DNA of 64,000 nt from Simkaniaceae bacterium (GTDB taxonomy: Bacteria > Chlamydiota > Chlamydiia > Chlamydiales > JACRBE01). Position numbers and translations under genes: made by a program. Of this stretch, positions 25,609-34,813 are shown one piece after another; the first letter of the stretch is position 1; each line of letters opens with the position of its first letter. The notes beneath the pieces were generated by a model. The model made no database searches. It was not told where the DNA came from and saw only the letters and a program-made list of their open reading frames with translations. The stretch covers positions 110,295 to 174,294 of the forward strand of contig JALEGI010000020.1 in NCBI GenBank assembly GCA_022763045.1, read 5' to 3'.

Positions 25609-27039
25609 TTATTTAGGCAGTCTGACGCTGACAAAGCGCACAGCACCTTTGATGTTAACGAGCATAAGCACGCGCGAGCCCTCGACAGAATCGAGCGCTT
25701 CGATAAACTCATCGACGGTGGTCACTTTGCGGTGATTCACTGCCATAATGAGCGCGCCCCTGCGGATGCCAACAGCTGATGCGGGAGAGCTTTGTGCAAC
25801 GTCTTTGACAATCACACCACGCTCATCGCGGTAGCCATACTGCTGAGAGAGCTCTGGTGTGAGCTCTTGGACAGTGAGACCGAGCTTGCGTGCGCGATCA
25901 GACATTGTGCCAGTTGCACTCTCTTGACTGCCAACTGTGACAGGGATGTTGAGCGTTTTACCGCGGCGGCTGATTGTTAACTCGACCTTTGTCCCAGGCT
26001 TCATAAGCAAAATTTCATTGCGTAGCGAAGCGGGGGACTTGATGCGACGCCCATTCATCTTTAAGATCACATCACCTTGCTCGATGCCCGCCTTATCAGC
26101 AGGTGAATCGGCGACAACTTGGGCGATAAGAGCGCCTTCATTTGTTTTAAGCTGAAGAGCCTCTGCCATGCCATTATCGATCGGTTGCAGAGAGACGCCA
26201 AGAAAGCCGCGAATGACCTCGCCGTTTTGGATAATTTGGTCCTTGACTGTGACTAAAATGTTGCTTGGGATGGCAAAGCCGATTCCCATGTAGCCACCAG
26301 AGCGCGAGACAATTGCGGTATTCATGCCAATGATCTTGCCATCAAGATCGAGAAGGGGGCCACCCGAGTTGCCTGGGTTGATCGCAGCATCTGTTTGGAT
26401 AAAGTCCTCAAGATCGGTAATCTGCAGATTTTGCCGACCTTTTGCCGAGACGACTCCAACGGTGACTGAGGCCTCAAGTTGGAAGGGGCTTCCCACGGCA
26501 ATAGCCCACTCGCCGACCTCAACATCATCTGAGTTGGCAAATGTTAAGTAGGGGAGATTTTTCTCCTCAATTTTAATCACAGCAATATCTGTTTTTGGGT
26601 CACCGCCAACTAAGACAGCCTCAATCTCTTTTTTATTGGGATCGTGGAGGTCAATGGTGATCTTGTTAGCGTCGCGAACGACGTGAAAATTGGTGAGAAT
26701 GTAGCCATCTTCTGAGATGACAAATCCCGAGCCTTGAGATTCACGCTTCTCACGGCGTCCTCCAGGAGGGCCAAAAAAGCGGTGGAAAAAGTCGTCATTA
26801 AAAAAATCATTTGGGTCTGTCTGGTAGCCATAGGGGCTGCCATTTGACTCTGCATGGATGTAGACAACCGAGGGGATGCTCTCTTTGGCGACCTGGGTAA
26901 AGGCCCTCGAGAGTTGCCTTGCAGGGTTTGTCTGCGCAGAGGGAGCTCGAGAAACCTCTTGCTCCTTACCTGAAAAGAGGCCCGCAGGGGCTTGGGCCAT
27001 TGAAAGGGAAAGTAGAGTAGCTAAAATCACTTGCTTCAT
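25609..27039 (-). CDS. htrA: HtrA/DegP periplasmic serine protease
   Basis: 476 residues. Signal peptide at residues 1-20 (MKQVILATLLSLSMAQAPAG), so periplasmic. Trypsin-like domain with His in ILTNFHVVRDA, Asp in DPKTDIAVIKI and Ser in INPGNSGGPLLDLDG; then two PDZ domains (about 270-360 and 375-470). Degrades or holds misfolded envelope proteins and is conserved next to sucCD and the M16 protease gene in Chlamydia. Confidence 0.97.
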   Translation of the reverse strand: MKQVILATLLSLSMAQAPAGLFSGKEQEVSRAPSAQTNPARQLSRAFTQVAKESIPSVVYIHAESNGSPYGYQTDPNDFFNDDFFHRFFGPPGGRREKRESQGSGFVISEDGYILTNFHVVRDANKITIDLHDPNKKEIEAVLVGGDPKTDIAVIKIEEKNLPYLTFANSDDVEVGEWAIAVGSPFQLEASVTVGVVSAKGRQNLQITDLEDFIQTDAAINPGNSGGPLLDLDGKIIGMNTAIVSRSGGYMGIGFAIPSNILVTVKDQIIQNGEVIRGFLGVSLQPIDNGMAEALQLKTNEGALIAQVVADSPADKAGIEQGDVILKMNGRRIKSPASLRNEILLMKPGTKVELTISRRGKTLNIPVTVGSQESATGTMSDRARKLGLTVQELTPELSQQYGYRDERGVIVKDVAQSSPASAVGIRRGALIMAVNHRKVTTVDEFIEALDSVEGSRVLMLVNIKGAVRFVSVRLPK

Positions 27040-27131
27040 CGTTTAACTCCGTTCAGTTGCAGATAGTGATTTTATTGAGACGTAGTTTTTTTTTCAACCC
27101 GGACCTAAGTTACTGGCATCCAGCTGTTAGT

Positions 27132-27162
27132 TTAATTAAAATTATAATTATAATTTAATTAA
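27132..27162. repeat. AT-only near-palindrome upstream of the Ser-rich protein gene
   Basis: The arms TTAATTAAAATTATAA and TTATAATTTAATTAA are complementary apart from one extra A. It lies about 50-80 bases before the ATG at 27215, in a stretch of very low GC, so it may be a regulator site or a DNA-melting element. Confidence 0.6.
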
Positions 27163-27214
27163 TACTAATTGTGTATACAATATAAGTAATTGCATTTGAA
27201 AAGGTTTTGTAATT

Positions 27215-28255
27215 ATGGATTCTACTTTAAGTTCAAGTAGTAGTTCTTCAAGTTTGTTTTACGGGATGTCTATGGATACTCGCTCGGTTTCGAGTGAAAC
27301 AAGCCTTGATGGACTTGATACAAGTTTTTTTGCAGATGGTACGGTAATTGTAAATATGTCCTCTGCAAAGGACTGCTTTGTCGCCTCAGCTCTTCCTCCT
27401 GGTTCCCCTGTAGCGTATATTCAATTTGCGGGCGGAGTTCCTGTTCTACAAGAATTACAAGGCAAGGGGCACTCTGCAGCAGGAGCTGGGGGTGGTGGTG
27501 CAAAAATGCCTACGGCGCCATCAGCAGCTCCCTCTCTGCCTCCGGGTTCTAAATTAGACGCAAGTTTATTTGGTCCAGCTGCACCTCCTTCATTTACGCC
27601 TAAAAAAGCTGAGTCAAAAGAGGAAGAAGATGAAGATGATGAAACTGCAACAACAATGACATCGACGACCTATACATCTGTTACATCGTTAAGTGGCACT
27701 CATCCACCTCCATCTTTTTACAGCAAATATGCTCCTAGAGTCGCTAAATGGAGAAGAAAACTCACCCGTCATCAGCGATTAAACTGCATTGGTGAAAAGA
27801 GATGTGAGATTAGCGGAATTGATGCGAGACAATCCCACATTGCTCACACATTTCCTCTAGATTTTACAATGCTTGATTTCAAATACATGCGCTCATACAA
27901 GTTTGACGGCCATAGAAATAACAGGTATGCACTTGTGCAAAGAAAATCTGATCGTCAATTCTTTTGCTTAGAGGTAGGGACGAGAAAGAATCACAAGGGA
28001 AAGCGCGAAGTTTTTCACTATTTTCTCAATCCCGACACAGTTGACAAATCGATGATAGATGCTGCGACTCTAGCCTGTAGTGAGTATAAAGAAAAAGGGG
28101 GAATTGAAGAGCATGTCATTGAATTCTCTGGAGTTCCAGTCACGCTTAAAGAAGATGCAACCTTACATTTCAGAGTTCAGTGTGAGTGTGATGGAGTAAA
28201 ATATGGTAGCAACTTTAAGATTCTCCCGCAAAAGTACTTCCCAATGCCAACTTAG
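27215..28255 (+). CDS. Putative secreted effector with Ser run and disordered linker
   Basis: 346 residues, not recognised. Begins MDSTLSSSSSSSSLFYG, with no Sec signal; a disordered Ala/Gly/Pro/Ser region at about 90-130; an acidic block KEEEDEDDETAT at about 140; then a Thr/Ser stretch. The C-terminal domain (about 175-346) is folded, with LNCIGEKRCEISGIDAR, FDGHRNNRYALVQRK and FCLEVGTRK, and could bind DNA or protein. The low-complexity start and linker fit a type III effector but nothing proves it. AT-rich upstream region with a palindrome. Convergent with the M16 gene, 4-nt overlap. Confidence 0.62.
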   Translation: MDSTLSSSSSSSSLFYGMSMDTRSVSSETSLDGLDTSFFADGTVIVNMSSAKDCFVASALPPGSPVAYIQFAGGVPVLQELQGKGHSAAGAGGGGAKMPTAPSAAPSLPPGSKLDASLFGPAAPPSFTPKKAESKEEEDEDDETATTMTSTTYTSVTSLSGTHPPPSFYSKYAPRVAKWRRKLTRHQRLNCIGEKRCEISGIDARQSHIAHTFPLDFTMLDFKYMRSYKFDGHRNNRYALVQRKSDRQFFCLEVGTRKNHKGKREVFHYFLNPDTVDKSMIDAATLACSEYKEKGGIEEHVIEFSGVPVTLKEDATLHFRVQCECDGVKYGSNFKILPQKYFPMPT

Positions 28256-31107
28256 ATCATGATAAGGGGTTGGTTCAACTCCGTATTTTCTTTTGACAGA
28301 AGTTTTTTTCCAGCAAAGCTTGTAATTACACTTTTTTCGAGTTGCTCTCTAAGCATCTGGGAGGCTGCAATTACATCGCTTTTTTGTAGAGCAAGTGTGC
28401 GCTCACGCTGCTCTTGGCGCCGCTCAAGCGTCCGCCCACGCATCATCCAACCATATGCCACCGCAGCTCTCGATCCCGGTGCAGTTGGAGAGTCGACCTC
28501 TTGAATGTAGCTCAACTTTGCCTCTTCCAAATCATCTTCAGAGAAGTTGCCAGCGCTAATTTCGTCAATTGCCTGGACAAAGGCAGCAAGTGTGCGCGAG
28601 AGGTGGGGGTCTTGATAGGAGTAAAAATAAAGCATGCCAGTGAGTGGTTGATAGGCGCAGCGCCCACCGTAGGCGCCCCCTTGCTCGCGAATCACAGGGT
28701 GGAGCACCTTGTGCTCAAAGAGCTCAGAACAAATCGTCAGAGCTGCGCTCAGAGGGTGCTCAAAGCCCACAGTCTGAAAGGCCTGACATGTGAATGCGAC
28801 CTGTGAGGGAATCGCCCTGCCCGCATGAGATGGCATCTCAAGGGCAAAATCGCTGCTCCAGGGAGTGTAGTTTTTCGACTCCCAAGTTGGTGAAAAATGG
28901 GGAGCGCCCTCTCCTGAGAGCACTAGGTGGGGATCGCTTAGGTGGAGCACTTTCTCAGAAAGTATTTTAAGGCTCTCGAGTTTTGCTGGAAGCTGAGCGT
29001 CTAGGTCTTTGCAAAGGTCCTCAATGTAGTTGAAAAAGGGAAGGCCATACATCTCGTTTGAGATCAACCCGTGTGAAGAGAAGCCTGAAAGTGAGCGTTG
29101 GATCGCAAAACCAAGTGGTTTGCGTTTGATGCGCTCATTTAAAGAGGTGTAAATTTGTAAAATCAGCTCTTTGACTCGTCCTAGCTCATCAAAGCGAGGC
29201 GCTGTGAAGGTCTCAGTGAGAAGAGCAATCAGCTCATCTCCCTTGCGTTGCAACCCCTTGCCAGAAAATTGGATGCGTGGACGCAGCTCTTGTGGGCTAC
29301 CGCTTTGCACATTGAGCGCAATCGAGGCGTGAATACCCCCACTACACGCTTGCTGGCGGCCGAGCATCTCTTGGTATGGGTATTTGCCAGCTCCAACCTC
29401 TGTGATCAAAGAGAGTAAAAGAGAAAGATCCTGCAGCTCACTTACGTCAACTTTAGGCAGGGGAAAGGTGATCATTGGGTAGACCAGTTGATTGGCAAAG
29501 CAGGGGTGGTGGTAAGATAGCAGTCCCTCATGCGTGCATTCAACAAGAGGGTAGTCCTTGGTTTTTTTTGGGATATCCTCAAGGTCGAGCTTTGGTAGAC
29601 AATCGAGAGAGTGGTTCTCTAAGTCTTTTTGAAAGGCATCGAGCTCTTTAGCCTGCTTGCGAATCTCGCCCTTTTGTTCATCAGAGAGCGACTCCTCAAT
29701 CTCGTGTAGACGCCCCTTTTCCTCATCGATCTCCTCTTGCTCCAAATTGTGATCGGGCCGTGTCACAAGTCGCACGCGATGACTATTATTGAGCAGATAT
29801 TTCTCAATCAACCCATTCAAATAGCTTGGATCTTCAAGTTTTTCACGCAGCGTGTCAAATAGGGAGTGGATCTTGAGCATCTCCTCGGGCTCAGCGCCAT
29901 GTTGCATCGCAAGGGCCGCGCGGAAAAAGAGCGTTAGACCGTAAGGGGAGTGGTCTCCCGTAATTTCTAGGCGTGCTAGCTCGATTTGGTGCAGAGCCGC
30001 CTCAATCATCTCCTCATCAAAGCGCACCTCACGGAGGGTCTTATCAACGAGCGCCTCAATCGCATCGGCATCTTTCTCCTCGCAGCCGCGGCAGATCAAA
30101 ACAAAGGGCGCCTCGCTCATCTCCCCGTCGAGGTGGGAGTCGGCTTGCAGACAGAGACCCGAGTTGAGCAGTGCAAACTTCAATGGGGAGGCGTCGTGCT
30201 CCATCAAAAGCGTCTCCACGAGAGAGAGGGCCAAAAGCTCCTCTTGCTCTTTTGCAGAGCAAGTGAGCCAAGCAAAAGAGACAAAGGTCTTTTTCGAGAG
30301 ATCCTCATCAGAGCTCGGATAGCGCGAGCACTCCTTTACAGGCATCTCAAAGCGCTTTTGAGCCGCAATTGGCGCGACAGGCTCCAAGCGCTCAGCGCCG
30401 GATAAAATGCGCTCATGCAAGTAGTCGAGGTGCTGATCTAAATCGAGGTTGCCGTGGAAGAAAAAGAGACAGCGTGAGGGGTGATAAAACTGCTTGTGAA
30501 AGTCGAGGAACTGCTCGTAGGTGAGCTCTGGAATCACCTTTGGATCCCCGCCCGAATCGAAGGCGTAGGTTGTATCGGGAAGTAAAAGCTCCATCAGCTT
30601 GTGCCACACCCGCCCATCGGCGCTATTCATGTAGCCCTTCATCTCATTGAAGACAATTCCTTTGAAAGTGAGCGCATCGCCCTCAAAGTCGAGGCGGTGG
30701 CCCTCTTGTCGAAAGGAGAGCTCCTTGAGTTTCGGGTGGAAAACGGCGTCGATGTAGATGTCGAGCAGATTGTAGAAGTCTTTTTCGACCTGGCTTGCCG
30801 CGGGGTAGCAGGTAAAATCGGCGCCGGTCATTGCATTCATAAAGGTATTTAAGCTGCGGCGAATCATGGCAAAGAAGGGATCTTTTACCGGGTATTTTTC
30901 CGAACCGCACAAGACGGTGTGCTCGAGGATATGGGCGACACCATTTGAGCTTGTTGGGTGGGTTTTGAAAGAGAGAGAGAAGAGGTTTTCCTCATCTTCT
31001 GAGGCCAGGTGCAGCACCTGGGCGCCGCACGAGTGCTCGAGCAAATGGAGCTCTAAGCTGAGCTCCTCGATCGGCATTTTTTTAATCGTCTTGTAGTGAG
31101 AATGCAT
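28252..31107 (-). CDS. M16C family zinc metallopeptidase (PreP/Cym1-like)
   Basis: 951 residues, the normal size of the presequence-protease subfamily. Inverted zinc motif HILEHTVLCGS (HXXEH, about residue 58) with a downstream helix NEMKGYMNS supplying the further Glu. Four homologous domains as in PreP, linked by a charged coil region (EQEEIDEEKGRLHEIEESLSDEQ). No signal peptide seen. Degrades peptides in a closed chamber. Chlamydia has the orthologue next to htrA. Confidence 0.93.
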   Translation of the reverse strand: MHSHYKTIKKMPIEELSLELHLLEHSCGAQVLHLASEDEENLFSLSFKTHPTSSNGVAHILEHTVLCGSEKYPVKDPFFAMIRRSLNTFMNAMTGADFTCYPAASQVEKDFYNLLDIYIDAVFHPKLKELSFRQEGHRLDFEGDALTFKGIVFNEMKGYMNSADGRVWHKLMELLLPDTTYAFDSGGDPKVIPELTYEQFLDFHKQFYHPSRCLFFFHGNLDLDQHLDYLHERILSGAERLEPVAPIAAQKRFEMPVKECSRYPSSDEDLSKKTFVSFAWLTCSAKEQEELLALSLVETLLMEHDASPLKFALLNSGLCLQADSHLDGEMSEAPFVLICRGCEEKDADAIEALVDKTLREVRFDEEMIEAALHQIELARLEITGDHSPYGLTLFFRAALAMQHGAEPEEMLKIHSLFDTLREKLEDPSYLNGLIEKYLLNNSHRVRLVTRPDHNLEQEEIDEEKGRLHEIEESLSDEQKGEIRKQAKELDAFQKDLENHSLDCLPKLDLEDIPKKTKDYPLVECTHEGLLSYHHPCFANQLVYPMITFPLPKVDVSELQDLSLLLSLITEVGAGKYPYQEMLGRQQACSGGIHASIALNVQSGSPQELRPRIQFSGKGLQRKGDELIALLTETFTAPRFDELGRVKELILQIYTSLNERIKRKPLGFAIQRSLSGFSSHGLISNEMYGLPFFNYIEDLCKDLDAQLPAKLESLKILSEKVLHLSDPHLVLSGEGAPHFSPTWESKNYTPWSSDFALEMPSHAGRAIPSQVAFTCQAFQTVGFEHPLSAALTICSELFEHKVLHPVIREQGGAYGGRCAYQPLTGMLYFYSYQDPHLSRTLAAFVQAIDEISAGNFSEDDLEEAKLSYIQEVDSPTAPGSRAAVAYGWMMRGRTLERRQEQRERTLALQKSDVIAASQMLREQLEKSVITSFAGKKLLSKENTELNQPLIMI

Positions 31108-31152
31108 GAGAAAAAGGGTATCTCAGCAGACGAAATTTTACAAGAGCCAATT

Positions 31153-31821
31153 CTACGCATTTCTCCATGCATAGCAGTTTACAATCCCCATAATTGTAGT
31201 TTGAAAGCCTCTAGCAGGGTTGAAGTTCAGATTGCCTTCGATACAGAAGGTTCCACCTGATGTCACTCCAGGAATCGACGGGTAGTTGTGCCCAGCATTG
31301 TACGAATAGTCGTAGAGATCGCCTTTTGTATAGTCCAAATTTGAAGAAGTTGGCGCTTTTCCTATATTCTCTACAGCTGTCGCCATGTCTTCAATAGGCT
31401 GAATGGAATCTCCAGGCTTGTAATTTTGCACGGCTGTTAGTAGAGAATTTAGCCACCCTGATGTGCCAACAGCAGTGCTTGTTGAAAAGCCTTGGACGTC
31501 ATCGTTGAGACTGCTTGCCATATCTCCCAAAGTTCCAGGATTATTTTGGTATTGGCTATAGATTTTAGAAATATTGCCTTTGGCATCTTCCCACTGCTTT
31601 AAGGTGGAATTAATCGTGTCTTCTAGACCCGATAGTTCGCCTTTGGGGTTACTGCAAAAGGACATAATTGCCCCATAAAGTATTGAGTCTTGACCTCCAG
31701 TAAAGCTGCTCATATAAGCTTCCATCTCATTTTTAATATCTGTAATTGCCTGTGGAGGGGGCCTAAGGTTCGCGCCTTGAATATTATTTGCCGAATTGTT
31801 ACCAATACCGTCTATGCTCAT
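31153..31821 (-). CDS. Hypothetical protein, possible type III secretion substrate
   Basis: 222 residues, not recognised. Gly/Asn-rich N terminus (MSIDGIGNNSANNIQGANLRP) without a Sec signal, then helices and a C-terminal part rich in Gly, Tyr and Asn (NAGHNYPSIPGVTSGGTFCI). Layout recalls the gene at 15835. Divergent from the kinase-like gene at 31873, with only 51 bases between the two starts. Confidence 0.58.
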   Translation of the reverse strand: MSIDGIGNNSANNIQGANLRPPPQAITDIKNEMEAYMSSFTGGQDSILYGAIMSFCSNPKGELSGLEDTINSTLKQWEDAKGNISKIYSQYQNNPGTLGDMASSLNDDVQGFSTSTAVGTSGWLNSLLTAVQNYKPGDSIQPIEDMATAVENIGKAPTSSNLDYTKGDLYDYSYNAGHNYPSIPGVTSGGTFCIEGNLNFNPARGFQTTIMGIVNCYAWRNA

Positions 31822-31872
31822 AAACTACCTCTTGATGTATCCTCAATATAGTATAAATAACAGGTCATATCA

Positions 31873-32637
31873 ATGTTAAAAGTTTTATTGTTTTCATTTT
31901 TATTTATCCCTTTGTTTTCCAATCAATTATGCATCGAAATAAATCGATTTAATCGTCCAATAACTGTTCTTGATTTAACGGGTGAGAGCATGCAGTTTGC
32001 ACAAGAGCATCCACAGAGTGTTTTTGTGATTGCAAATGAGTCGCTTAGAGCTGTGAGTGGGAACAATATTATTTGGCTCAAATATCAGCTAACTCAGAGT
32101 GACTTAGATGCCCTAAACGCGTGTGAGCATTTTGATCTGATTCATGATGTAAGTGGCACCAGGGTGAATCTTGGGATCCACATCTTGAAAAAATCGTCGC
32201 GAATCCATCCCTTCTACCCGTGGAAGCGTTTCACAGTTTCAAGCACCTACAATGACATCCGGTTTAAAAAGGTCAATACCAAGAGAGGGCAGTGTTGTGA
32301 AGCGGAGCTCGAGTGGATTCCAGGCATCAATCTCGTTTCGTATCTGATATATAACGGCCATCATCCTAGTCGCGCAATTGCAGCGGAGCTTTTGCCGATT
32401 GATCTGACACATACTGATTGGATGCCCAACAATGTGATTGTCCAGGGCAGCCGGTTGAGACTGATTGACTTTAGCGATCCTCCTTATACGGGGCCCCGCT
32501 CTCGCAACAATCGCTGTGAGGTGATGCGCCCTAAAGCGCAAAAGCTGCTAAGGGAAAGCTTGGATAAAAAGCCTGTCGACGTGCTAAAACTCTACACACG
32601 CCTCTTTGGCTTTCGAAGACTCTTAAAATTGGAGTAA
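31873..32637 (+). CDS. Exported kinase-like protein (degenerate)
   Basis: 254 residues. Signal peptide MLKVLLFSFLFIPLFSNQLC. The C-terminal half contains LTHTDWMPNNVIV followed by LRLIDFSDPPY, which matches the catalytic HxDxxxxN loop and DF(G/S) metal motif of the aminoglycoside/choline/protein kinase fold. An N lobe with a clear ATP-loop is not obvious, so the enzyme may be truncated or diverged. The next gene starts 2 nt after its stop, so the two form an operon. Function unknown. Confidence 0.6.
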   Translation: MLKVLLFSFLFIPLFSNQLCIEINRFNRPITVLDLTGESMQFAQEHPQSVFVIANESLRAVSGNNIIWLKYQLTQSDLDALNACEHFDLIHDVSGTRVNLGIHILKKSSRIHPFYPWKRFTVSSTYNDIRFKKVNTKRGQCCEAELEWIPGINLVSYLIYNGHHPSRAIAAELLPIDLTHTDWMPNNVIVQGSRLRLIDFSDPPYTGPRSRNNRCEVMRPKAQKLLRESLDKKPVDVLKLYTRLFGFRRLLKLE

Positions 32638-32638
32638 T

Positions 32639-33640
32639 ATGCGCCTGTTTTTGTTGATTCCCTGTCTAATTTTTGCCTATGATGCGAGCTTTTCGAATAT
32701 CTTTCCGGAGGTGCTCAGTCGCTGTCACGGCGCCAAGTGGTGCCAAGAGCTGCAGATTCCACCAGACACTCCATTTGATCAACTCGATCTTGATGCCGAC
32801 TACCTCGATTACCTCGCCCTTGAGTATTGCCGCGCCCATGAAGATGCCTACATTGCAACCATTTGGCCGCGCAATTGCTTGACTCACGAGGTGCAAATTC
32901 GCGAGATACTTGAAAAGTACTGCACCCTTGTCTATTGCAAGAGCTTTACTCTGACAGTTGAGGGCTCGAAGCGCTACCTCTTTAGTATCCCTGAAAAGCG
33001 CGCATTCAAGCATCACTACCACCACTATTTTCCCAGAGGTTTAAAGAGCTACCCGCTCATGTGCTACGTGGTGCGCGCGCGTTCGCTTGAAGATGTCGTT
33101 GCAGCAAAAAAGCATGTTCGTCGCGCCCTGGGCTATGGAAAAAAGCCCTATTGTTTGCACTTTAATGACACTCATGAGCAGTGCTTGGATCTTGCGCATA
33201 TGGTACTCAATAACAACTCGCTGCACTTTATCAATTACCATGAGAAAAGGCCCTTTAGAAAATTTGAGAGCCACTTTCCCAAATACAAAGCCTTTCTTGA
33301 AGGGCGAGAGGGAGAAGATTATTGCGTCGATGGCAGCTGCGTTCTTTCAGCTTATGGCATTCGCGACACAGCAGTCGACTTTGATTTTATCAGCTCCAAG
33401 TACGTGAAGCGAAGCCGCATTTTTCCCCTCGATCATCACAACAAGGCGTGGGAGCGTCTAGGACTTTCTATCGATGAGATTATTTATAATCCGAAGAACT
33501 TTTTTTATAATGAGCGGGTCAAGTTTACAAGCTTGCCCGCTCTAAGAGAGATGAAAATGAAACAGAATCGATTAAATGATCAACGCGATGTTGAATCGAT
33601 TAATTCCATGATAGGGTTGCCGCAGACTGATACTCAGTAA
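32639..33640 (+). CDS. Exported nucleotidyltransferase-like protein
   Basis: 333 residues. Signal peptide [18 protein letters not shown]. The C-terminal part has [36 protein letters not shown] and [17 protein letters not shown], a pattern I associate with nucleotidyltransferase-like proteins of polysaccharide loci (DxD-type acidic pair and a K..R...D..D tail). The middle has a histidine cluster (HHYHHYF) and several cysteines, possibly disulfides. Paired with the kinase-like gene upstream. Overlaps the convergent nrdB end by 41 nt. The family call is from memory and weak. Confidence 0.52.
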   Translation: MRLFLLIPCLIFAYDASFSNIFPEVLSRCHGAKWCQELQIPPDTPFDQLDLDADYLDYLALEYCRAHEDAYIATIWPRNCLTHEVQIREILEKYCTLVYCKSFTLTVEGSKRYLFSIPEKRAFKHHYHHYFPRGLKSYPLMCYVVRARSLEDVVAAKKHVRRALGYGKKPYCLHFNDTHEQCLDLAHMVLNNNSLHFINYHEKRPFRKFESHFPKYKAFLEGREGEDYCVDGSCVLSAYGIRDTAVDFDFISSKYVKRSRIFPLDHHNKAWERLGLSIDEIIYNPKNFFYNERVKFTSLPALREMKMKQNRLNDQRDVESINSMIGLPQTDTQ

Positions 33641-34628
33641 CGCGCGACTCGAAGAAGTTCTTCTCCTTGTTGAGGTCGATCACCTCGCTCATCCAAGGGA
33701 AGGGGTTCTTGCGGTGGTAGCGCGCAGAGAGACCAATGCGCTCAAGGCGGCGGTCTGCAATGTAGCCTACGTATTCCTCAAACATCGGCGCTGTTAGTCC
33801 AAGAATGCCGTTTGGCAGACAATCTTTAGCGTAGTTGATCTCGAGCTCAACCGCTTCATCAATGAGATCGATGATATGCTGCTGGAACTCTTCAGTCCAA
33901 AGCTCGGGATTTTCCTCTTTAATTCCGTTGATTAGATCGATTCCAAAGTTCAGGTGAATCGTCTCATCGCGCAGAATGTACTGGAACTGCTCACCAATGC
34001 CTGTCATCTTGTTCTGACGGTGCATTGAGAGAATCATTGCAAAGCCAGAATAGAAGAAGAGTCCTTCCATAATGATGTAGTAACCGATGAGGTTTTCTAA
34101 GAACTTCTGAGCTCCCTCGAAGGTCTCAGTTGTGAAGTCCTCTTTCATGATGTCCTCAGTTAGCTTCATCTCGAAGGCATCTTTTGCGCGAATCACTTCA
34201 CTCTCATTGTACATATTGAAGATCGCACCTGGATCAAGGGCGAGAGACTCAACAATGTAGTGGAAGGTGTGCGTGTGAATCGCCTCTTCAAACCCTTGAC
34301 GGAGCAGATACTGCCTTGCCTCTGGGTTTGTGACGTGTTTGAAAATCGCAAGCACAATGTTGTTGCCAACAAGGCTCTCAGCTGTTGAGAAAAAGCCGAG
34401 GTTGCGCAAAATAACGTGGCGCTCAGCATCTGTAAGCTGGTCTGATTTCCACGTTTCAATGTCTTTTGACATCGGCACTTCTGTAGGCATCCAGTGGTTA
34501 GCGCATCCGTTGAGGTAGTGCTCCCACGCCCAATGGTATTTGAGTGGCATGAGCTGATTAACATCTACCTTAGTACAGTTAATCAACCGTTTGTCTTTGG
34601 CGACAACTCGTTTGTCTTCATGAGTCAT
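33600..34628 (-). CDS. nrdB: Ribonucleotide reductase small subunit, class Ic (NrdB)
   Basis: 342 residues. Houses the metal cofactor that starts radical chemistry in NrdA. The first ligand is Glu84 ([10 protein letters not shown]) instead of Asp, other ligands Glu115 and His118 (EEAIHTHTF), and the residue at the radical-Tyr position is Phe122. The Glu-to-Phe spacing of 38 equals that of C. trachomatis NrdB (E89, F127), the prototype Mn(IV)/Fe(III) enzyme. Downstream of nrdA on the same strand, with a repeat in the 185-nt gap. Confidence 0.97.
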   Translation of the reverse strand: MTHEDKRVVAKDKRLINCTKVDVNQLMPLKYHWAWEHYLNGCANHWMPTEVPMSKDIETWKSDQLTDAERHVILRNLGFFSTAESLVGNNIVLAIFKHVTNPEARQYLLRQGFEEAIHTHTFHYIVESLALDPGAIFNMYNESEVIRAKDAFEMKLTEDIMKEDFTTETFEGAQKFLENLIGYYIIMEGLFFYSGFAMILSMHRQNKMTGIGEQFQYILRDETIHLNFGIDLINGIKEENPELWTEEFQQHIIDLIDEAVELEINYAKDCLPNGILGLTAPMFEEYVGYIADRRLERIGLSARYHRKNPFPWMSEVIDLNKEKNFFESRVTEYQSAATLSWN

Positions 34629-34665
34629 ATTTATGTTCCCCGATTACTTTATTTTTTTGGGTTTC

Positions 34666-34808
34666 CAGATAGCACCTCAGATTTGCACTATCTGCAAGCC
34701 CTTTCCCTCAATTCAAGGGCGTGATTTTTGGCTTGTAAAGCCGCTTTACAAGCCACTATTTTTCTGGCTTTACATAGACAAAATCCAGTTGTAAAGCCGC
34801 TTTACAAG
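34666..34808. repeat. Composite intergenic repeat, copy E, with two palindromes
   Basis: Begins with CAGATAG...CTATCTG (34666-34694) enclosing AGCACCTCAGATTTGCACTA, which matches the start of copy C. Then GCCCTT...AAGGGC. Palindrome CTTGTAAAGC-c-GCTTTACAAG at 34732-34752, a near-identical copy at 34788-34808 (first base G), and a half-site GGCTTTACA between them. It lies between nrdA and nrdB. Confidence 0.78.
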
Positions 34809-34813
34809 CTATT

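Noticed and set aside
30413..30607. Arg-rich short frames over the M16 peptidase gene
   Set aside because: Composition artefact of a real long gene in another frame; no ribosome site.
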